The notes under the pieces are model-generated. The model made no database searches. It was not told the DNA's origin and worked only from the letters and a program-made list of their open reading frames with translations. Source: Calliphora vicina (lineage: Eukaryota; Arthropoda; Insecta; Diptera; Calliphoridae). From it: a DNA stretch of 64,000 nucleotides. The stretch is taken from contig NC_088780.1 of assembly GCF_958450345.1 (NCBI RefSeq), forward strand, positions 161,182,726 through 161,246,725. The letters run 5' to 3'. Every line of letters starts with the position of its first letter. Position 1 is the first letter of the stretch. Made by a program: the position numbers and the translations under genes. Positions 57,262-64,000 of this stretch are shown here, piece after piece.

Positions 57262-58689
57262 GCGGTAGTGCATCGGCATGAGTCATCCGATAGTTCACGA
57301 ACTAGCAGCAAATCGTTGTCAATAAAAAAAAGAATTCCATTTGCATTGTGGCTAAATAAATAGAGTTATGTTACTAATATAATATAAATTGTGAATGTGA
57401 ATGTGAAAAATAAGAACAAACAAAAGTCTATTTAAATGTTATGTAGCATTACCCCAGCTTCAAACTTATAAAACATTTTATAAGTTAATGTCTTAGAGAA
57501 TTCTTATTGTCAGAGTTATATTGTGGATTTTTATGGGGTTAATTTTTGTGGAAGATCTTAACCCTATAGTTCCTCTCTTTAGGGAAGCTATTTTTTTTTT
57601 TAAAAATGTGAGACCCAAGGTGGCGAGTAATTTTGATAATTAAGCGTAAAAAGCTTTATTTACAACTTTGGTATCTTCGGTGACCCCCACTGAAATATTC
57701 CGGCAAACATTTTCGTAAAATATTTTAATCCTTAAATGTCCTTTTTGAAAGGACTTTTTTTGATGTTCTCGAAAAAAGGGTCAAATTGACCACTAAACAG
57801 AGGATCCCCATAAAATTCCACAATATACTAACTCTGACAATAAGAATTCTCTAAGACATTAACTTACAACATTTTTTTCAATTAGTATAATGTTCCCTTC
57901 GATCAAAAAAATAAAACTTTGAACCACTGTAAAAAAAAATTCAAACCAGCTGAACTATAAGTTTATTGTACAAAAATTAACTACTCAACATGCCCTTTCA
58001 GAATTATAGGGTCGCTATTCTGTTCCAAAACTTCATTGACATTCGTATTGTTTATAAAAAAAAATAAATGATTATATTCACGCCCTGGTGACTACTAATG
58101 TCGACTACTTGTTTAAGGATAACTTAACTAATGCAATTCCTTCTAAATATTTCATTTTGAAGTGTTATTTCCTAATTAGTTGTTAACTAAGTGGTGTGTA
58201 AAATCGAATTGAAATTGAAAATACATTAAAGAGATTTCAACTTCTATGTATTTTCCAATTTCAAAATGCTTTAAAAATAAGCAGCAATTTAATTTTCCAC
58301 TCTCATCAAATCACCTTAATCATGGGGCATCACATTTGAAAAATCTATAAAAATACGACATATCATCGGAATAATAATAAAAAACAAACTGTGCGTGTGT
58401 GTGTGTGAGTTTTGAACAAAATCCTGATTTCTTATAAAAATAGCATCACACAAAAACAAAATAAACACATACTAACATAGGTAGACAGACGAACAAACAC
58501 ACAGATATGAAGCAAAGCTGGACATGAAATTAAAACACTAAAAGCATTTCAATGCTAAAAATAAAGGGAAAATATATAAAATAAAAACAATTGCTATTGC
58601 AATTTGTACGTTTGTATCTTAGGGAGGTTCGGTTTTTGACACAAGTTATTGCCCATAAATATTTTTTGAATGAAACATTTTTTTTTTTG
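57262..58689. other. AT-rich stretch with an inverted repeat; no gene
   Basis: It contains the inverted repeat at 57471-57877 (separate entry) and a GTGTGTGTGTGTG run near 58393-58406. No coding recognised. Confidence 0.45.
57471..57877. repeat. Foldback element with arms of about 70 bp
   Basis: The left arm (57471-57538) includes GTTAATGTCTTAGAGAATTC, TTATTGTCAGAGTTATATTG and TTTTATGGGG. The right arm (57806-57877) is its inverse: CCCCATAAAA, CAATATACTAACTCTGACAA and GAATTCTCTAAGACATTAAC. The spacer is about 265 bp, with no coding. Confidence 0.8.
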
Positions 58690-58815
58690 ATAATAAATCA
58701 TTTTATTTATCAACATAATCTCTTTTGATCTTTATACAATTTGTCCAACGTTTCTCCAATTTTTCATCTCTCCAAAAAATAAGATTTCTCGAGGTCATCA
58801 AAATAGGTATATGAG
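58690..58815 (-). pseudogene. mariner transposase C-terminal scrap
   Basis: The minus frame gives DDLEKSYFLERDEKLEKRW, then TNCIKIKRDYVDK and stop, as at the end of irritans/mellifera-type mariner transposases. No catalytic residues. Confidence 0.65.
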
Positions 58816-58859
58816 TGATTTTTTTTTTTTGGAAAGATCGAAGAAATTTATATCTAAAC

Positions 58860-58914
58860 TATTTGGGACACATTTTGTTAAGAACAATTCGTAATAATTT
58901 ACATCGATGATATA
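58860..58914 (+). repeat. Family G fragment, left of Tc1 insertion
   Basis: TTAAGAACAATTCGTAATAA then TTTACATCGATGA matches 35133-35180. It continues at 60446 as TACCTGTTTGGCCAAAATGT. Confidence 0.65.
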
Positions 58915-60445
58915 CAGTCAGCGTCAAAAGAAAGTGTACAACTTGTTTTTACATTTAAAACGTTTTATTTACATATTAAAAAACAATTTTTTCTCCAGTT
59001 CTAGTATATTTAACAAAACACTTAATTGTTCTCTATCAATATATAAACAAAAAACTAAACTATTTCAACTGCAGCAAAAACAGTAACAACAAAACCAAAA
59101 ATACTCCATTTTTAAGGCGTCAGAAAAAAGTGTACACATTTAGAATTGCAAAAAAATTTTTCTAGCTACATAAAAAAATATATTGTTATTCTTTATTTTT
59201 GCCTAGATTATAATTTTTTGTGGATCTTGCTGTTAGTCTCATGAGATTTTAAGATAGTAGCTTTTCTTGTTTGATCGCGAGAACTTTAAAACCAAAATGG
59301 GAAAACAAACTGCAATTGAAACAAGAAAGTAAGTCATAAAATTTAAAAATGAAGGCAAATCGTCACGTGAAATCTCCTCTATAATAGGAAGAAGCCATAA
59401 TACTGTAAAAAAAATTATAGACAAACAAAAAAATTTAGAATTTTAGAAGATCAGCAACATGCCGGAACACCAAAACGCCTTAACAACCTTGAAATACGAT
59501 CGATTGTGAGAGCAGTGAAGAAAGTATTCACAGTAAGTGCAGTAAAATTATGCGAAGAATTAACAGATTCGTCTGGAGTGAGAGTTAGTAACAGTACGGT
59601 TCGCCGAGCGCTACACCCAAATGCTCTATATGAGAGAAATAAAGAGCGACTTCGAGAATTCGCAAACAGGTATAAAAACCAAGAAAATTGTTTTGGACGA
59701 AAGCAAGTTTGAGATTTTCGGAAGTAAAAAAAGGAGTAAAATTTGGGGAAGCAAAAATCAAGTGATGGTGTGGGGGTGTATGGCGGCAAGTGGCATGGGA
59801 AAACTCATATTTATTGATAGTTAGATGAGCAAAACCGATTACCTAAACATTCTTGTAGAAAATATGGAACCTATCATTAGAAAATTAAATCTAAACCGAA
59901 CCTGGATCTTCCAACAGGACAACTATCCGAAGCATACTTCTTAACTTGTTAGAGAATGGTTGTTGTATCATACACCGAAACAACTGGAACAACCCCCACA
60001 GTCACTGAACATTAATCCCATTGAACATCTGTGGTAGCATTTGGACAGACAGATCAGAAAATGAAATATTACCAGCAATGACTCTCTACACGAAATCCAG
60101 CAGGATGAGTGGTTCAACATCCCAACATCGGTGACATCAAAATTGGTAGAAACAATGCCAAGGAGGCTTGAAACTGTTTTAAAACCCAAAAGATGTCAAA
60201 TAAAATACTAAACACATTTTTTCTTCTAATTTCCCTAAACTGTACACTTTCTTTTGACGCGTTGGTTTTGTTGTTACTGTTTTTGTTGCAGTTGAACTAG
60301 TTTAGTTTTTTGTTTATATATTGCAAGAGAACAATTAAATGTTTTGTTAAATATACTAGAACTGGAGAACAAATAGTTTTTTAATATGTAAATAAAATGT
60401 TTTAAATGTATAAACAAGTTGTACACTTTCTTTAGACGCTGACTG
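58915..60445 (+). mobile_element. Tc1-like element with about 220-bp inverted repeats
   Basis: 1,531 bp flanked by TA (58913-58914 and 60446-60447). The ends are CAGTCAGCGTCAAAAGAAAG and, inverted, CAGTCAGCGTCTAAAGAAAG, and the inverted repeats run to about 59136 and from about 60225. A second site (GCGTCAGAAAAAAGTGTACA, near 59118; inverse CACTTTCTTTTGACGC, 60244-60259) sits at the inner edge of each arm, the IR/DR layout. It inserted into a family G repeat. Confidence 0.9.
59297..60211 (+). pseudogene. Tc1-like transposase pseudogene (DD34E type)
   Basis: It starts MGKQTAIETRK then a stop, with EGKSSREISSIIGRSHNTVK (helix-turn-helix) in frame after it. Shifted frames give VLDESKFEIFGSKKRSKIW (first Asp), NQVMVWGCMAASGMGKLIFI, TWIFQQDNYPKHTS (second Asp), INPIEHLW (catalytic Glu) and MPRRLETVLK near the end. 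The catalytic triad residues survive, but at least six stops or shifts break the gene. Its 112-codon antisense frame (59451-59789) is a shadow. Confidence 0.85.
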
Positions 60446-60640
60446 TACCTGTTTGGCCAAAATGTAAAATTATGACCTCCTCTAACTTAGAGATTTCCTG
60501 ACCGATCTTGTTGGAAAATTGTGTCTGAAATTCACCAAAGTTAGTCCTATTGGGTAATAATAATAGGACTAAAGTTGGAACTTCATTTCATCCCAATCGG
60601 AAAACATCGATTTTTGTGTGATGATTTCCGCCGAACCATT
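60446..60640 (+). repeat. Family G fragment, right of Tc1 insertion
   Basis: GTTTGGCCAAAATGTAAAAT, GACCGATCTTGTTGGAAAAT, TGTGTCTGAAATT and CATCCCAATCGGAAAACATC match the unique part of family G at 35190-35320. Confidence 0.7.
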
Positions 60641-60649
60641 TTTTCAGGT

Positions 60650-60780
60650 ATGGAAACTAATTGTCATTCTGGTACAAATTCGAAGAATAGAGTGAATGAA
60701 GTAGCAATTCGTAGCTTAGTTCATGGATTTTTGACATGGAAACTGCACATGTGTGCACTAGAGTGTTCCAAGATTTTAAA
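60650..60780 (-). pseudogene. Possible mariner fragment
   Basis: It shares CATGGAAACTGCACATGT with 49628-49645, and the minus frame gives CSFHVKNP in place of CSFHGFLG. Only a few dozen bases support it. Confidence 0.35.
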
Positions 60781-61440
60781 TTTTGTTTAAGGTTGTTTAA
60801 AACTCGAATTTCAAATTTTTAAAAATTTTGTTAAACAAATTTCATAATTTTTTGATCATCACTTTGGGATTTATTGAGAACATAATAGTGAATTAAAATA
60901 TGAAAAAAGTATGACAATCCTATAGTTTTTCCGTACCTGCGATTTAAATTTTGAGATTTTCGAGAAAAACAAATTTTTTGGCCATATTTTGACGAATGAG
61001 CCGAACTTCCTTACTGTTATGATCTTTAAGTAAAAGCTATTCAGAATATTATAGCTCAGGTAATTTCAAATATAGTCTGAAAGTTTTACTAAAATCGGAA
61101 AACGTTAACCCTTGAATCGTGCAGGTCTAAGGTCAAATTTTTTAATATTTGGAATTTCTCATGGAAAAATAGCGAAATATTATATATTTTTGGGCCGATT
61201 TTGATGAAACTTAAGAAAAATAGATTAATTCTAGAGGGGGGACGATCAAAATTCGATATTTCATTTCTTTTCATCACTCTAGTGTGCACCTTTGCATTGT
61301 AAATAAAAATAACTTTATTATTGGACAAATGCGGCATCTTTTTTTATAATTCCTCATTAAATCGGCCCTATATGTTGGCATAATATAATATTGATTATTT
61401 TACCCTTTTAAAAGTAGTCAATGTGGATTATACTTCCAAA
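60781..61440. other. AT-rich unclassified repeat-like stretch
   Basis: Phrases such as GGGCCGATTTTGATGAAACT (61190) recall the style of family G, but no clear copy exists in the window. No coding. Confidence 0.35.
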
Positions 61441-61459
61441 AACCGGTCACTATGACTTT

Positions 61460-61960
61460 ATTGGCTGACAAACCCAATATGATTTTCTTTGGTGCTGATT
61501 CAGCCTGAGAAACCCACTGCTATGACTGCTGTTTGGTCTCTGGTATGTTGTGGTGTGGACTTTAGTACGTTTCGTCCACGGTTAATAAACGATGCAAAAC
61601 TCGTCTATATTGCGGCTGAACTATGGCAAACACTCCTGCAAAGTTGTCACACGATTTCGTTTGTGATGGATTGTTAGCAAATGCGCTACCTATCTTGCGG
61701 AATGCTTTCTCATACCCAAGTTATCATTCAAAATTTAAACCACTGAGCCATGTGAGTTAGCTATGGCTTCCACAATATCTCGAATAGTTTCGACGACACG
61801 TAAATGTATCATGCAAGCTTTTACTGCCAATTTAGGCAGAAATTCTCGCACTCGTAATCGGAATAAATTTAATAAAACGTGTTCGTTATCGAGCACAATC
61901 TTTATAATTTTCAATTAGCCCTCTGATTCCATGTTGCGAAATGCTCGATTTATTATATTC
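61460..61960 (-). pseudogene. mariner transposase fragment, irritans/mellifera type
   Basis: The minus-strand frames give IRDIVEAIANSHGSVV, LNDNLGMRKHSARQV, HLLTIHHKRNRVTTLQECL and NIDEFCIVY, then degraded sequence. This is the linker region between the two helix-turn-helix motifs and the start of the catalytic domain in these mariners. No catalytic Asp is recoverable with confidence, and both ends are missing. Confidence 0.8.
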
Positions 61961-62856
61961 CAGCAAAATACATTTTCTTAGTTGAAGCTGAGAAGCCTGT
62001 TTTTACAGAACCTTGCAAAATTAGTAAATAAGATGAAGAGATTATAACGTACTGAAATCATGAATTAAATTTTTTAAAAAATCTGAACTAATCGTTATAA
62101 ATTTTGTGAAAAATAGCCCAAATGACAAAATGAATAACAAGAGCTCATCTCTTTGTATCAGTCAAGAAGTTTTGAAGGTAAATAGAATTAAAAATGATTT
62201 CATTTTGGTCAATTCAACCTTTGCAGTGTTAGTATTTTAGTCTGTGGTTTCGTGCCACAAAATCGAAACGATCATTACAACGGGCCACCCTAATATACAT
62301 ACGTACATCAATTTAACGGGGGTGTTGATAATGTTTCGCATTTTAAATTGACCAGAGAGGGAATAACATGACCATTCGTTTGTTGTTCATTCGCTCATTC
62401 ATTCAATCATTTGTTTTTTATGCTTTTTGTATCCATCATCACACACTCAAATAGTTGTAGATACATATGTATGTATGTTTTTTCAATACTAGTAGTGATA
62501 GTGCAATCATAGAAACGTTAGATGTATTTGTGAATACATATGTGTGACTTAGTACGGATTTCTGTGTGATTATTACATTTTTTATTGTAGAGACTAGATG
62601 AAGTTGAAAAACAAAATCAGTGGATACTTTTATATAAATGTAAAAGGGACTTTAGATGTGTGTTTGCTTGGATAAATGTAAGGTTGTATTTAAATTTAGT
62701 TATTTTGTGTGTGTGTAATAATGTCCTTTATACACATACAGTATCGGTGAAAACTGGGAATAGGGAAAACAAAATGACTTGTTTTTTACAACAAAGAATA
62801 TATGAAACGAAAAGTACCAATCCAGATTTTGTGATTTTACACGAAATCATAAATAT
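61961..62856. other. AT-rich stretch; no gene
   Basis: GGGCCACCCTAAT near 62282 may be an end of a CAGGGTGG-type element. Otherwise TATG/CATTCATT words and no coding. Confidence 0.4.
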
Positions 62857-63301
62857 TGTTACGAAATTGTACTTGAATTCAAATATAACGATTTTAACGG
62901 CTGATTTAAAATTAGCCTAATGCTTTCAAATAACAGTGCTGTAATGGCAAACTGTAAAAGTTAAAGATAAATCTAGAGTGCAGATGGCAGTGTTATAAAT
63001 AGTGGCAGAGGTTGCAGTCGTGAGTGAGTTTATCAGCGACGCTATTCGAATAAACATCAACTGAGTGTGCTGTATTTTTCAAGTTAATTCGTGTACATTA
63101 TAAAGTGTGTCTGTATTTCTGCGAATTTATAAACGTGTATAAAAAACATTGAGTGACTATTTAATTCTGTTGTTGTACATTTTAAATAAATAAAGAGTTA
63201 TTACAATTTGCAAACTACTAAACGGCTTTTATTTGAAATCAAAAGTATCCGGTTTATTTAAAGGAAATAAACCAACGTTTTGAAAAGGTTAAAACGTAAC
63301 A
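62857..63301 (+). mobile_element. Solo LTR, probably Gypsy-type
   Basis: 445 bp starting TGTTACG and ending CGTAACA (TG…CA with inverted tips). A 4-bp duplication ATAT lies on both sides (62853-62856 and 63302-63305). A TATA box lies at 62994-63000, a likely start region around 63012-63020 (GCAGTCGTGAG) and AATAAA at 63185-63190. No internal retrotransposon sequence lies next to it, so the element was probably lost by LTR-LTR recombination. The direction is set by the order of TATA and AATAAA. Confidence 0.75.
62994..63000 (+). promoter_or_regulatory. TATA box of solo LTR
   Basis: TATAAAT lies about 20 bases before GTTGCAGTCGTGAGTGAG, a plausible initiation region. It would drive retroelement transcription and could act on neighbouring DNA. 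Confidence 0.5.
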
Positions 63302-63459
63302 ATATGATTGTACTTAAAAAGTAAGAAAATAAATTAAAATTCTATGTCCTTTCTGTTGAAAACACAATAATCACAAACGAAAGGTTGAATTTTTCTACAA
63401 ATACTCTCTGCTAATAAGGTTTGCTTGGCATTGAAAATGAGCAATATCGGGCCATGATT

Positions 63460-63850
63460 TCAAATTGCCCCCACACAAATGTCCCCCTGGAATATTGTTT
63501 GAGCAGTTATAAATATTTTACTGCAATCCTGATCAAATTTTGCACAAAATTCTAAGTACTCTGAAATTATACTGTAAAATATAGCGCAAATCGGGCAACA
63601 TTTGCCTCTAGTTCCCATACAAGGTCCCCTTCAGAAAATGACTATAACATGCATATTTGTCTTATAATAATTAAAATCGTGATGAAATTGGACATAAATA
63701 ACTTTTGTGACGATCAGTCCACAATTGACCCTGCCCTCTATATAACTCCTTGATGACAAAATTATTTGATTGTCTATACAGTTCCATACAAGGCCAAAAC
63801 TAAATATTGATGGTGGGTATACAAGATGCAGCACTGCCAAATGTAACACT
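63460..63850 (-). repeat. Family I dispersed repeat
   Basis: AGTTCCCATACAAGGTCCCC, GACGATCAGTCCACAATTGA, CCATACAAGGCCAAAACTAA and TAACACTTTTAGG follow the order seen at 2444-2885 and 25730-25812. Confidence 0.6.
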
Positions 63851-63946
63851 TTTAGGTTAGGTAAACTGCCAGCCGCATAGTGGAGACAGGAAAGAGAGCC
63901 GCTCACTTGGGTCCAAGCAACAGATCCCTTTGTGTTACCTTAAAAT
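63851..63946 (+). repeat. GGTTAGG-type dispersed insect repeat
   Basis: GGTTAGGTAAACTGCCAGCC, CTCACTTGGGTCC and TTTGTGTTACC. I recall closely similar sequence scattered in fly genomes, class unknown. It is followed by an A/G-rich tail. Confidence 0.5.
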
Positions 63947-64000
63947 AAAAACAAAAAGAGGGACAGACAGAAATGGAAAGAGAAGGTGACAATCAGATGA

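Noticed and set aside
59451..59789. 112-codon minus-strand frame
   Set aside because: Antisense of the Tc1-like transposase relic.

Overview
This window is AT-rich, repeat-saturated animal nuclear DNA, most likely from a higher fly. The evidence for a fly is the mix of mariner, Tc1, DD37E, hAT, piggyBac and pogo/Tigger relics, the long A/T tracts and (CA)n or (GTT)n intron-like stretches, and a dispersed repeat starting AACAAGTAAGAG and GCTATATTCGGC that I associate with calyptrate flies. That association is from memory and is not tested here. I see no exon of a recognisable host gene, no rRNA or tRNA, no CRISPR array and no operon-like layout. It reads as intergenic DNA or the inside of a very long intron.

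The one long intact coding sequence is a DD37E transposase (5136-6134, minus). It lies in a complete 1,289-bp element with 27-bp perfect terminal repeats and TA duplications. All other transposase genes are broken. They include a mariner family with at least five decayed copies (6.5, 13.9, 39.1, 42.7 and 47.2 kb), a second mariner group (49.4, 58.7, 60.7 and 61.5 kb), two Tc1-like elements of IR/DR architecture (30.2-32.0 and 58.9-60.4 kb), a pogo/Tigger-like element (50.3-52.3 kb), two further DD37E-type relics (52.4 and 56.0 kb) and a piggyBac-like N-terminal scrap (55.2 kb). An RTE-like LINE relic lies at 20.6-21.6 kb and a solo LTR at 62.9-63.3 kb.

Non-autonomous elements dominate. hAT-type elements with 8-bp duplications lie at 1.2, 12.9, 18.8, 20.8, 23.7, 34.2 and 36.1 kb. 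Tc1/pogo-type elements flanked by TA lie at 9.2, 35.4 and 50.6 kb. A TTA-flanked MITE lies at 15.6 kb, a TTAA-flanked one at 54.8 kb, and a foldback family ending CACGCAGAG is present in several copies (14.6, 44.2, 46.5 and 56.1 kb, with a relative split across 33.9-37.8 kb).

Insertions are nested, and related copies elsewhere in the window supply the pre-insertion sequence for several of them: a 500-bp MITE in a Tigger in a DD37E element (50.2-52.7 kb), a hAT in a hAT-like element in a foldback element (33.9-37.8 kb), MITEs in Tc1, LINE and dispersed repeats. The stretches between elements hold microsatellites and unremarkable AT-rich sequence. I found no convincing new gene system. The items of interest are the intact DD37E element, the layered insertion history, shared inactivating changes in one mariner lineage, and several hairpin elements able to fold as RNA.
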